Both the position numbers and the translations under genes were made by a program. Source: an uncultured Clostridia bacterium (GTDB taxonomy: Bacteria; Bacillota; Clostridia; TANB77; CAG-508). Taken from it: a stretch of 46,035 nt of DNA. Positions 7,999 to 16,364 of the stretch are shown piece by piece. The stretch is from positions 1-46,035 of the forward strand of contig CAMVJW010000011.1 of NCBI GenBank assembly GCA_947167965.1, written 5' to 3'. The notes beneath the pieces are model-generated. The model was not told where the DNA came from, made no database searches, and worked only from the letters and a program-made list of their open reading frames with translations. Position 1 is the first letter of the stretch, and each line of letters opens with the position of its first letter.

Positions 7999-8728
7999 AT
8001 ATCTCTATTATTTCTCCGTCATTTAAAACTATAATGTTATTTATTTTATTTTTTATTAAATACTCTTTTGAAGAAGAAGATAAATGAGTAGGAATTATTC
8101 TTTTGTTATAAGTATTTGCTAATTTTTCTATATCATGAGCACCCATATGACCTGATGTGCCATTTATAAATGTAGTATCTAAAATTGAAACATCAGAAAT
8201 TTGTACAATTTTTTCTATGTTTTCACAATATGCACTATCACCAGATAAACCCAATGTTTTATTCTTATGTTTTATAGTAAAACCATAAGAAGGAGAAAAA
8301 TTCCCATGTAATACATTATATGATGTTGCAAAATAACCAGGGCATATTTCTTTGTTATCTAAAGAATCAAATTCAATGAATGAAATATTTGCTTTATTTT
8401 TAATTAATTTCAAATCTTTTATATCAGAATATATTAAATTCATTATTTGTTCGTAAGTTTTCTCTAAGCCAACAGGCCCATAAATATTTAATTTGGTTTC
8501 ACTTGGAAATACAGACCTTTGCAGTATTAAAAAAGGTAAATCTAAAAAATGATCTCCATGTATATGAGTAATTAACAATGTATCTAGATCATTAATAGAA
8601 ATATTCTGTTTTAACAATGCCTTAAATATTCCATTTCCACAATCAATTAAAATTTTATCATCAACTAAACAACTTGAATTGTTTTCTTTAGCATAAACAG
8701 CTCCTGTTCCTATCATCTTAATTTTCAT
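7997..8728 (-). CDS. MBL-fold metallohydrolase, RNase Z-like
   Basis: A 243-aa metallo-beta-lactamase-fold enzyme with the metal-binding motif HIHGDH at residues 55-60. Also present are the preceding LIDCGNG strand, the histidine after VLHG, the aspartate in LGLSGDSAY, and a late THLSS histidine. It resembles the RNase Z/ElaC branch by order of motifs, but it is shorter than tRNase Z and I do not see the full exosite arm. The function may be a phosphodiesterase of unknown substrate. AGGAG precedes the ATG. It lies directly downstream of the MATE gene on the same strand, so the two may be cotranscribed. Confidence 0.82.
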   Translation of the reverse strand: MKIKMIGTGAVYAKENNSSCLVDDKILIDCGNGIFKALLKQNISINDLDTLLITHIHGDHFLDLPFLILQRSVFPSETKLNIYGPVGLEKTYEQIMNLIYSDIKDLKLIKNKANISFIEFDSLDNKEICPGYFATSYNVLHGNFSPSYGFTIKHKNKTLGLSGDSAYCENIEKIVQISDVSILDTTFINGTSGHMGAHDIEKLANTYNKRIIPTHLSSSSKEYLIKNKINNIIVLNDGEIIEI

Positions 8729-8754
8729 AGTTAACTCCTAAGTAAATAATATAT

Positions 8755-10089
8755 TTATTTAATCACTACTTTTTTCCATTTATTAGAAAAATAATATATT
8801 GAATTTATTAACAATTCTGTTGCTACACATATTGTGATTGCAATACCAAGTGCCATTAAGCTTTCTATATTATATTTTTTTAAGAAATATAAGCAAATAA
8901 TTTCAACAGACATAGAAAAAAGTATTTGTAATAGAGAAAAAGTAGTATGTCCTGTTCCAATTATTACTCCACGTAAGATATGTCTAATTGGTGTAATTAT
9001 TAATGCAAACCTTAAAACTGATAAATAAACTAAAGCCATTGAAATTACTTCGTCAGAAGTAACAAATATTCTACAAAACTGTTTGGGAAAAACAAATAGA
9101 ATAATCGTTGTAAGAAAAATTGGTATAATTGACAATTTTAAACTTTGTTTTACTATTTGTTTTACTTCATCAATTTTATGATTACCAATAAATTGGCCTA
9201 CAGTAATAATTACCATTGTTTTAAAAGCGCCACATATTATATGCAAAATATCTTCTAATTTGTTTACTACACCGTACCCAGCACTTCCTATTATTCCAGC
9301 TTCATTTGAAGTTTTTACTTCAATAAAAAAAACAAAAGCAATAAGTAATTCTTGTAAGACTACAGGGATTCCAAGCTTTAATAACTGAATTATATATATT
9401 GAATCCCATTTAAAATATTTTAAATCTATTTTTAATAATTTGCTATTAATCATTACATATATAATTGAAATTATCATTCCAGTAAACATAGAAATGGCAG
9501 TTGCCAAAGCTGCCCCATTAATCCCTAAACCAATTTTTATTAAAATAGGATCTAGAATTATATTTAAAACAGAACTAATTGCAACAAAAATAAGTGCTAT
9601 TTTTGTATTCCCAATTGCTCTAAATTCTTCCATGATCATTGTAAATATAAAATTAAAAACAAAGCCGATTAAATAAATAGTTAAATACTGTTTTGTCATA
9701 TTAAATATTTCTTCAGGGGTGTTCATAATGTTAAGCCAAAAATTTAGAGTTAATCCAATTAATAAAATAGAAGTAATTGCTATAATTGTATTAAATAAAT
9801 AAGACACGCCAACTACTTGTTTTATTTTTTCTTCATTTTTAGCACCATAATATTGTGCAACAAGTACAGATACAGAGGTCGCTATACCTATAGAAATAGA
9901 AGATAAAATAAGGGTTACAGGAAATGAATTAGTGATTACAGAAACACCATGTTCACCAACTAAATTTCCTATCCAAATTCCATCTACAATACTATATATA
10001 GAGTTCAATAAGTTTGTCAAAAGTATTGGAATTAATATAAATACCATGTTTTTTAATAAATTTCCTTTGGTTAAGTCTTTTCCTTCCAT
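8755..10089 (-). CDS. MATE-family multidrug/toxin exporter
   Basis: A 444-aa integral membrane protein with about twelve hydrophobic segments. The family hallmarks are near the N-terminus: LLKNMVFILIPILLTNLLNSIYSIVDGIWIG, and then SISIGIATSVSVLVAQYYGA (about residues 66-85). MATE proteins export cationic drugs or metabolites using Na+ or H+ gradients; the substrate is unknown. The length is usual for the NorM/DinF-like group. The promoter region is shared, back to back, with the thymidylate-synthase-like gene. Confidence 0.93.
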   Translation of the reverse strand: MEGKDLTKGNLLKNMVFILIPILLTNLLNSIYSIVDGIWIGNLVGEHGVSVITNSFPVTLILSSISIGIATSVSVLVAQYYGAKNEEKIKQVVGVSYLFNTIIAITSILLIGLTLNFWLNIMNTPEEIFNMTKQYLTIYLIGFVFNFIFTMIMEEFRAIGNTKIALIFVAISSVLNIILDPILIKIGLGINGAALATAISMFTGMIISIIYVMINSKLLKIDLKYFKWDSIYIIQLLKLGIPVVLQELLIAFVFFIEVKTSNEAGIIGSAGYGVVNKLEDILHIICGAFKTMVIITVGQFIGNHKIDEVKQIVKQSLKLSIIPIFLTTIILFVFPKQFCRIFVTSDEVISMALVYLSVLRFALIITPIRHILRGVIIGTGHTTFSLLQILFSMSVEIICLYFLKKYNIESLMALGIAITICVATELLINSIYYFSNKWKKVVIK

Positions 10090-10289
10090 AAATTAAGCCT
10101 TTCTAATAATCATTTATTATAGTAAATTATATGTATATTAATAAATAGTTAAATCAATATGATATAAAAATATAACTCATTATACCATATAAACACCAAG
10201 TTTAAAAGTTAAAAAATAATTAAAAGAAATTGTTTAAATAAATAAAATATGTTATTATATTGTTATATTTTAAAGATTGGATATTCAAA

Positions 10290-10898
10290 ATGATTATAAT
10301 AAAAGAAAATAATATAAATACAGTTTGGAAAGAAACATTAAAGCAATTATATAAAAATGGATATATTCCACAAGATAAAAGGTTTTTCAAGATGGATACA
10401 TTAGTAATTGAAATTGTCGAACCTAAGTTAATTATTCCTGACAAATTATTTCCAATGGATAAAAAAGAAATGGAAATAATTAATCAATATATTATTTCAG
10501 GGAAAAATGAAGAAAAAGTTAGCCACGAATGGACAAAAAAATATTATCACAGATTATTTGATAGCCCAAATTCTCAAGTTGAATATATAATTAATAGAAT
10601 ACAAAAAGATAGAGCAGGGATTGCGTGTACCTGGACAAAAGAAGATCAAAATGCTGAAATAAAACCATGTATGTTAAGTATTACAGCAAATAATGAAAAT
10701 GGAAAACTATATTTTCAACTTCATGCAAGAGCATGCAATATTTATGATAAATTATTAATGAATCTATCAGAATTTATTACTTTACAGAAATATATTGCAA
10801 ATAAATGTGATTTAGAAGTAGGCAGATTTACAATGTTTATAGATTATGCTCAAATATCAGCAAAAGATAAAGAAAAAGTAGAAAAGATTATTATCTAA
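10290..10898 (+). CDS. Thymidylate synthase-like small protein
   Basis: About 202 aa from the ATG at 10290; a TTG 30 bases upstream is a weaker alternative. The middle resembles the thymidylate synthase/dCMP hydroxymethylase core. It has the Pro-Cys pair (IKPCML, Cys127) where the catalytic cysteine sits, the strand NGKLYFQLHARACN where the family has GKL...RSxD, and a helix NLSEFITLQKYIA followed by LEVGRF and a final DYAQI strand. The usual N-terminal arm is reduced, so it looks closer to the short archaeal ThyA-like proteins than to standard ThyA. Activity on dUMP is unproven. The next gene, an oxoguanine glycosylase, starts eight bases after its stop. Confidence 0.7.
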   Translation: MIIIKENNINTVWKETLKQLYKNGYIPQDKRFFKMDTLVIEIVEPKLIIPDKLFPMDKKEMEIINQYIISGKNEEKVSHEWTKKYYHRLFDSPNSQVEYIINRIQKDRAGIACTWTKEDQNAEIKPCMLSITANNENGKLYFQLHARACNIYDKLLMNLSEFITLQKYIANKCDLEVGRFTMFIDYAQISAKDKEKVEKIII

Positions 10899-10906
10899 TC
10901 ATATAA

Positions 10907-11791
10907 ATGGAAGGACAAAAAATTTTGAAAGAACAAAAATATGAAATAATAGACCAAGAATCATTTGAATTAAAAGATATATTTGACTGTGGGCAATGTT
11001 TTAGATGGAATGAGCAAGAAGATGGAAGCTATACAGGAGTATTTAAAGGGAATGTTTTAAATGTTAAAAAAGTTGATAATAAAATAATATTTAAAGGACT
11101 AGTAAATGGTGATATAAAAGATGTCGTATATGAATACTTTGATTTAGAAAAAAATTATACAGAAATTAAATCTAAACTTGCAAAAGTTGATAAATATATG
11201 CAAACCAGTGTAGAATATGGAAATGGAATTAGAATACTAAATCAAGATTTAATAGAAACTATTTTATCATTTATAATATCTGCAAATAATAATATTCCAA
11301 GAATAAAAGGAATAATCGAAAGATTATCTGAAAAATATGGAAATAAAATTATATGGAATAAAAGGTCATATTATACTTTTCCAACATTAGAAAAATTAAA
11401 AAATGTAACTGTACAAGATTATAGAGATTTAGGAGCAGGATTTAGAGATAAAAGATTATTCGAAACGGTTCAGATGTTATTGAATAATGAAATTGATGTT
11501 AATAAACTATATCTAGAAAAAGATACATCTAAAGTTAAAGATGAGCTATTAAGGCTACCTGGAGTTGGACCAAAAGTTGCAGATTGTATTTTGCTATTTT
11601 CTGATTTAAAAAGATTAGATGTGTTTCCAATTGATGTTTGGGTAAGAAGAGTTATGAATGAATTATATCTAAAGAATCCAGATGAAACAAAGGTAAATAA
11701 AAAAGAAATTGAAAAAATTGCTTTTAAAAAATTTGGAAATTTAGAAGGTATAGCACAACAGTATTTGTTTTATTGGAAAAGGGAAGCATAG
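10907..11791 (+). CDS. ogg: 8-oxoguanine DNA glycosylase/AP lyase, OGG1 type
   Basis: Base excision repair enzyme removing 8-oxoguanine. The 294-aa protein has the OGG N-terminal domain with FDCGQCFRWN (about residues 26-35). The helix-hairpin-helix LPGVGPKVADC carries catalytic Lys223, and the downstream aspartate is in FPIDVWV (Asp243). The Lys-Asp spacing is close to that of human OGG1. The product fits the clostridial Ogg enzymes. The ATG lies inside GGAAGG. A TTG at 10925 would be better spaced from that SD, so the start may be six codons later. It is probably cotranscribed with the ThyA-like gene. Confidence 0.9.
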   Translation: MEGQKILKEQKYEIIDQESFELKDIFDCGQCFRWNEQEDGSYTGVFKGNVLNVKKVDNKIIFKGLVNGDIKDVVYEYFDLEKNYTEIKSKLAKVDKYMQTSVEYGNGIRILNQDLIETILSFIISANNNIPRIKGIIERLSEKYGNKIIWNKRSYYTFPTLEKLKNVTVQDYRDLGAGFRDKRLFETVQMLLNNEIDVNKLYLEKDTSKVKDELLRLPGVGPKVADCILLFSDLKRLDVFPIDVWVRRVMNELYLKNPDETKVNKKEIEKIAFKKFGNLEGIAQQYLFYWKREA

Positions 11792-11871
11792 ATTTACAAT
11801 AAATTCATTAATTAGCTCCAAATATCAATAATAAAATTACAATAAATAAGCAAAAAAATGTTCTTGTTATA

Positions 11872-11900
11872 TTGATTTATTCTATTAGTTATGTTATATT
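11872..11900 (+). promoter_or_regulatory. Promoter of small membrane peptide (toxin-like) mRNA
   Basis: TTGATT at 11872-11877, a 17-bp spacer and TATATT at 11895-11900 predict a start near 11907. Confidence 0.6.
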
Positions 11901-11975
11901 GAGTAACATAGGAAATGACAATAAGCAGATGTGGTTTTGCCACCATTTTTACGAATTTTCGTAGGAGAGGTGGTG

Positions 11976-12095
11976 ATGTTTATGGTTAAAGTGATACTAT
12001 TTTTTATAATATCCTTTATGTTATCTTTAACATTAAACGTTGCCTTAGCAGCAGTTCTGTATAAGAACTGGGTTGATAAGCAACTACATAAATAA
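11976..12095 (+). CDS. 39-aa hydrophobic peptide, candidate type I toxin
   Basis: The ATG at 11976 follows GTAGGAGAGGTGG; a second ATG at 11982 is in frame. The peptide has one membrane segment (VILFFIISFMLSLTLNVALA) and a charged tail, AAVLYKNWVDKQLHK. Size, a single helix and a W-containing basic tail recall Fst/PepA1-type toxins, though sequence identity is low. The 5' leader can fold so that GCCACC (11939-11944) pairs with GGTGGT (11969-11974), over a TACGA/TCGTA stem, which would hide the ribosome site. It sits between its own promoter and a bidirectional terminator, facing a strong opposing promoter. Toxin function is inferred from this layout. Confidence 0.6.
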   Translation: MFMVKVILFFIISFMLSLTLNVALAAVLYKNWVDKQLHK

Positions 12096-12100
12096 AAAGA

Positions 12101-12142
12101 AAATTCACATCTGTAATTTGGCGATTTAGATGTGAATTTTTA
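12101..12142. terminator. Bidirectional terminator shared by peptide mRNA and opposing RNA
   Basis: A 12-bp stem AAATTCACATCT/AGATGTGAATTT around a 15-base loop is followed by T-rich tracts on both strands, so it can end both convergent transcripts. Confidence 0.8.
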
Positions 12143-12186
12143 CTCTATGTCGGCAAAACCACGTTTGTGGATTTGTCATTTTCTAT
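12101..12186 (-). ncRNA. Candidate antisense RNA opposing the small peptide gene
   Basis: A near-consensus minus-strand promoter (TTGACT, 17 bp, TATAAT; plus-strand positions 12219-12191) predicts an RNA of roughly 85 nt starting near 12186 and ending at the shared terminator. No start codon with an SD is present in it. It overlaps the peptide mRNA through the terminator hairpin. Its CACATCT is also complementary to AGATGTG at 11927-11933, in the mRNA 5' leader. This is the layout of a type I antitoxin RNA (par/Fst style). Confidence 0.5.
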
Positions 12187-12190
12187 ATTT

Positions 12191-12219
12191 ATTATATATC
12201 GATAGAATAAAAAAGTCAA
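12191..12219 (-). promoter_or_regulatory. Minus-strand promoter of candidate antitoxin RNA
   Basis: On the minus strand the order is TTGACT, 17 bases, TATAAT. This is one of the best promoters in the window, and no minus-strand gene of normal size follows it. Confidence 0.75.
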
Positions 12220-12281
12220 TAAATTTATTAGGAAATATCCTAGTTTGTGAAGATAATTTAACCAGAAAGAGGAAAAAATAG

Positions 12282-15200
12282 ATGTACTTAAAAAGATTAG
12301 AATTACAAGGATTTAAATCCTTTGCAGATAAAACAGTATTAGAATTCATGCCAGGAATTACAAGTGTAATTGGACCAAATGGATCAGGAAAAAGTAATAT
12401 AGCAGATGCTATAAGATGGGTTTTAGGAGAACAAAGCATGAAAGAGCTTCGTGGTGGAAAATCTGTTGATATAATATTTGCAGGTACCCAAAGTAGAAAA
12501 TCTTTAGGATTTGCTGAAGCATCACTTGTATTTGATAATACAGATGGAAAACTACCAATAGAATACCAAGAAGTAGTTGTAACAAGAAAAATTTATAGAA
12601 GTGGAGAAACAGGGTATTACATAAATAAAGTTCAGTGTAGATTAAAAGATGTTTTAGAATTGTTTATGGACACTGGAATCGGAAAAGATGGATATTCAAT
12701 TATTGGACAAGGCAAAATCGATGAAATTTTAAGTAACAAATCAGAAGACAGAAGAAATGTATTTGAAGAAGCTGCTGGAATAGTAAAGTATAAAACTCGA
12801 AAAGAGGAGGCAGAAAAAAAACTAGAACATACAAAATTAAATTTACTTAGAATAAATGATATTTTAACTGAAATAGAAGGGAATTTAGAGCCATTAAAAG
12901 CGCAATCTGAAAAAGCTAGAAAATATTTAGACTTAAAGATGGAGTTAAAAAATATAGAAGTTGGCCTATTTTTATTTAACATCGATAAGTATAAAGCTGA
13001 ACTAAATAAGGTTTCTGAAGATATAGAGATAATGAAAGATACATTTAATTTAGAAGAAAATAAATTAAATGAGATTAAACAATTAAAACAAACTTTAAAA
13101 GATAAAAGTGATAATTTGACACAAAAAATAGAAGAAATTCAAAACTTAGGATTTACTAGCCAAAAAGAAATAGAAGAGCTAAATTCAAATATAAATGTAT
13201 TAAAATCAAAAATTGAAAATAATGAAGAAAATGAAAAAAGATTCATTGAAGAAATAAATGAAATAAAAGAAAAAATAAACAAATCTGAACAAGATATTCA
13301 AAACAAACTAAGTAAAAAAGAATCTTTAAAAGAAAACAAAGAAAAATATGAAAAAGAATTAGAAGAAAAACAAAAAGAACTTGATGAAATCAATAAAACA
13401 CTATCAGAAAAAGCTTTAATGATAGAAGAAAATAAAAGAAAACTAGAAGATAATATTGATAAAAAATATGAAATAGAAGCAAATATAAATGAACAAAAAG
13501 TAAACATTGTAAATTTGGAAAAAAGAAGTTCACAAATTGATAATGAAATTAGAAAAAGTGTCTCAGAACTTGACAATACAAGGTTTACAAAAGAGGAAAT
13601 TGAAAAAGGATTTTATGAAATACAATCAGATAAAAATAAATTATTAAAATCTTTAGATGAAATAAAAATAGAAAAACAAAAAATTGATGAAGAAATAAAA
13701 TCAATTGATATAAAAATAAATAATAATATTCAATTATTAAACTTCAAAAATTCAAAATATAGATTTTTAGTTGAAACTGAAAAAGAAAAAGAAGGATATT
13801 TAAAAAGTGTTAAAGCGATTTTAACGGAATGTGAAAAAAATAAAGAACTTGGAAAAGGTGTAAATGGAGCAATAGCAGAATTGATTTCGGTCCCAGAAAA
13901 CATTGAAACCGCAATAGAAATGGTGTTAGGAGCAAGCCTTCAAAATGTAGTTACAGATACAGAAAATGATGCAAAAAGATTAATAGAATATTTAAGAAAA
14001 AATAATTTAGGAAGAGCTACATTTTTACCAATTACAACTGTCAAAGGCAAGAAAATAGAAAAAATAAAAGGTAAAAATGAAAAAGTATTAGGAATTGCAT
14101 CAGACTTAATAAAATTTGACAAAAAATATGAACAAATAATAATAAATTTACTTGGAAGAACAGTTATAGTAGAGGACTTAGATACTGCTGTAAAACTTGC
14201 AAAAGATAATTTACATTCATTTAGAATTGTGACACTTGAGGGAGATATAATAAGTACTACTGGTTCAATGTCCGGAGGATCTGTTAATACCAAAACAGCG
14301 AAGATCCTAGGTAGAGGAAAAGAAATTGAAAAATTAGAAAAAGAAATTTCTAAAATTAAAATTGAACAAAAAGACCTAGAATCTAGAAAAGAAGAAATAA
14401 TTAATTCAACTAGTGAAATAAATGAAAAATATACTGATTTAGAAAATAAATACCAAACTATCGATATCAAATATAATGTTGAGAATCAAAAATTATTAAC
14501 AACTAATGAAAATATAGATAGAATTTCAAAACATTTAGAAGAGATTAGAAATGAAAAGAAAAATCTAGAAGATAAGAAAGTAGAGTATTCTACTAATATT
14601 GAAGAATTTGAAAAGAAAAAACAAATAATAGAAGAAGAAAATACTCAATTAAAGAGTACGATAGATCAATTTACAGATGTTAATAATGAAACAACTAAGA
14701 GGGTGGATGATTTAAATCTAGATATTACTAATTTAAAGATTTCAGTGTCATCTTTTAAAGAGAGCGAAACATCAATAGAAGAAATGTCTCAAATGCTACA
14801 AAATGAAATAGAAAATCAAAAAAACAATATAAACAATAAAAATAAATTAATTGAAAACATTAAAAAAGATCAAAAAGAATTTGAAGAAAAAATAAAAATA
14901 AGTAATGATAAAATTGCTGAAATTAAAGAAAAAGTATCTAAATCAGATGATACAATACAAGCATTAAAAAATGAAAGAACAAAGGCAAATGAAGAACTTG
15001 TAATTAATGAGCAAGAAGAAGTTAAAGAATTTAAGTTAATAGAAGATTTAAATGGGCAACTAATAAAACTTGATGTCAAAAAGAATAAGATAGATGAAGA
15101 CTTAAATACAGTGATTAATTCTCTTTGGGATGAATACGAGCTTACTCCAAATGCAGTTACAGATTATAAAAAACCGGAGAATGTAGCTGTTACGACAAAA

Positions 15201-15827
15201 AAAGTTAAAAATCTTAGACAAGATATTCATCAACTTGGATCTGTAAATGTAGATTCAATTGAAGAATATAAAAATTTAAAAAACAGATATGATTTTATGT
15301 GTGAACAACGTTTAGATTTAGAAAGTACACTTGCAAAACTTAGAAACATGATTACAGATATTACTCAAAGTATGAAAACTCAATTTATCGAAAAAATGAA
15401 AATAATAAACATGAACTTTGGAGAAACATTTAAATCACTATTTGGTGGAGGAGAGGCAAAGATAGTTCTACAAGATGAGGCTAATGTATTAGAATGCGGA
15501 ATAGATATAATTGCCCAACCACCAGGAAAAAAACTACAAAGTATGGGATTGTTATCAGGTGGAGAAAGAGCTTTTACTGCAATTGCATTATTATTTGCAA
15601 TTCTAAAGATGAATCCAGCTCCATTTTGTGTACTAGATGAGATAGAAGCGGCTCTTGATGATGTAAATGTAAACAGATATGCTGAATTTTTGAAAAAATT
15701 CTCAATAGGAACTCAGTTTTTAGTAATTACACATAGAAAAGGAACAATGGAATCTGCAGATACAGTTTATGGTGTTACTATGGAGGAAAAAGGTATATCA
15801 AAACTATTATCAATAAAATTAAAATAA
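12282..15827 (+). CDS. smc: Chromosome partition protein SMC
   Basis: An ATPase of the condensin complex (with ScpA/ScpB) that organises and separates chromosomes. The 1181-aa protein has the Walker A motif GPNGSGKSN at residues 31-39. Two long, charged coiled coils flank a hinge at about 505-665 (GKGVNGAIAEL, then TGSMSGGSVNTK). The C-terminal ABC half carries the signature LSGGERA at about 1091-1097 and Walker B at about 1114-1126 (CVLDEIEAALDD). The length is standard. The SD is AGAGGAAA. In many relatives smc neighbours ftsY and rnc, but here it stands alone between the toxin-like locus and a terminator. Confidence 0.97.
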   Translation: MYLKRLELQGFKSFADKTVLEFMPGITSVIGPNGSGKSNIADAIRWVLGEQSMKELRGGKSVDIIFAGTQSRKSLGFAEASLVFDNTDGKLPIEYQEVVVTRKIYRSGETGYYINKVQCRLKDVLELFMDTGIGKDGYSIIGQGKIDEILSNKSEDRRNVFEEAAGIVKYKTRKEEAEKKLEHTKLNLLRINDILTEIEGNLEPLKAQSEKARKYLDLKMELKNIEVGLFLFNIDKYKAELNKVSEDIEIMKDTFNLEENKLNEIKQLKQTLKDKSDNLTQKIEEIQNLGFTSQKEIEELNSNINVLKSKIENNEENEKRFIEEINEIKEKINKSEQDIQNKLSKKESLKENKEKYEKELEEKQKELDEINKTLSEKALMIEENKRKLEDNIDKKYEIEANINEQKVNIVNLEKRSSQIDNEIRKSVSELDNTRFTKEEIEKGFYEIQSDKNKLLKSLDEIKIEKQKIDEEIKSIDIKINNNIQLLNFKNSKYRFLVETEKEKEGYLKSVKAILTECEKNKELGKGVNGAIAELISVPENIETAIEMVLGASLQNVVTDTENDAKRLIEYLRKNNLGRATFLPITTVKGKKIEKIKGKNEKVLGIASDLIKFDKKYEQIIINLLGRTVIVEDLDTAVKLAKDNLHSFRIVTLEGDIISTTGSMSGGSVNTKTAKILGRGKEIEKLEKEISKIKIEQKDLESRKEEIINSTSEINEKYTDLENKYQTIDIKYNVENQKLLTTNENIDRISKHLEEIRNEKKNLEDKKVEYSTNIEEFEKKKQIIEEENTQLKSTIDQFTDVNNETTKRVDDLNLDITNLKISVSSFKESETSIEEMSQMLQNEIENQKNNINNKNKLIENIKKDQKEFEEKIKISNDKIAEIKEKVSKSDDTIQALKNERTKANEELVINEQEEVKEFKLIEDLNGQLIKLDVKKNKIDEDLNTVINSLWDEYELTPNAVTDYKKPENVAVTTKKVKNLRQDIHQLGSVNVDSIEEYKNLKNRYDFMCEQRLDLESTLAKLRNMITDITQSMKTQFIEKMKIINMNFGETFKSLFGGGEAKIVLQDEANVLECGIDIIAQPPGKKLQSMGLLSGGERAFTAIALLFAILKMNPAPFCVLDEIEAALDDVNVNRYAEFLKKFSIGTQFLVITHRKGTMESADTVYGVTMEEKGISKLLSIKLK

Positions 15828-15837
15828 AATATGTAAT

Positions 15838-15870
15838 CTTATTAGAGATATTCTCTAATAGGATTTTTTT
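15838..15870 (+). terminator. Terminator after smc
   Basis: An 11-bp stem (CTTATTAGAGA with TCTCTAATAGG, loop TAT) is followed by seven T residues. Confidence 0.88.
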
Positions 15871-15956
15871 ATTATAATAAGGTTTTTAATAAACTAGGTA
15901 TAAAATAAAAAAAGATGGCAAAAATCTATATAGATATTTAAGTTTGGAGGATTACC

Positions 15957-16286
15957 ATGGAAAAAAATAAAATGAAAAATATTGTAGTATTAAAAAATTT
16001 ACCATCTAATTTAGTGGAGGAAGCAATTGTTATTTTTAAATCTAAAAAAAGTGCAAAAGAATTTGAATACATAGATAAAACAAAAAATAAGAAAAAGAAT
16101 AATTCAAATAATAATCCTAATGAATATATAATAAAAGAAGCAGAAAGTGTTATTTTAAATTGTGTTTCCAACAATAAGAAAAAAGAAAAAAATGAAAATT
16201 CAAAAGGATTAAGTAAAAAATATAAAAGACTAAAAATATATAGTGTAATTGTTAGCTTATTATTAATTCTTACATTTATAGTATAA
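15957..16286 (+). CDS. Hypothetical protein with C-terminal membrane anchor
   Basis: A 109-aa protein that I do not recognise. The first half has a small globular look (IVVLKNLPSNLVEEAIVIFKS). The middle is Asn/Lys-rich and low complexity, then comes a short amphipathic stretch. The last 16 residues (IYSVIVSLLLILTFIV) form a single membrane helix ending at the C-terminus, with a basic cluster before it. This suggests a tail-anchored, mostly cytoplasmic protein. TTTGGAGGA precedes the ATG. The position 80 bases before spoIVFA may mean a sporulation role, but that is only context. Confidence 0.65.
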   Translation: MEKNKMKNIVVLKNLPSNLVEEAIVIFKSKKSAKEFEYIDKTKNKKKNNSNNNPNEYIIKEAESVILNCVSNNKKKEKNENSKGLSKKYKRLKIYSVIVSLLLILTFIV

Positions 16287-16364
16287 TTCTAATTCTATAA
16301 ATTCATAAAAAAAATAATCAAACATATAATTAACTAAAAGATAAACCAAGGAAGTAGTGATAAT

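Noticed and set aside
10260..10898. Canonical thymidylate synthase ThyA
   Set aside because: It is too short and the RSxD-type motif is altered; only the central fold and Pro-Cys resemble ThyA.
12176..12439. Minus-strand ORF overlapping the start of smc
   Set aside because: It overlaps conserved smc coding (Walker A) and its start has no ribosome site. The minus promoter near 12200 points to the small RNA, not to this ORF.
13940..14470. Long antisense ORF within smc (176 codons, minus strand)
   Set aside because: It is opposite the smc hinge region, has no SD, and is Ser/Phe/Leu-rich as expected from the complement of Lys/Glu-rich coding.
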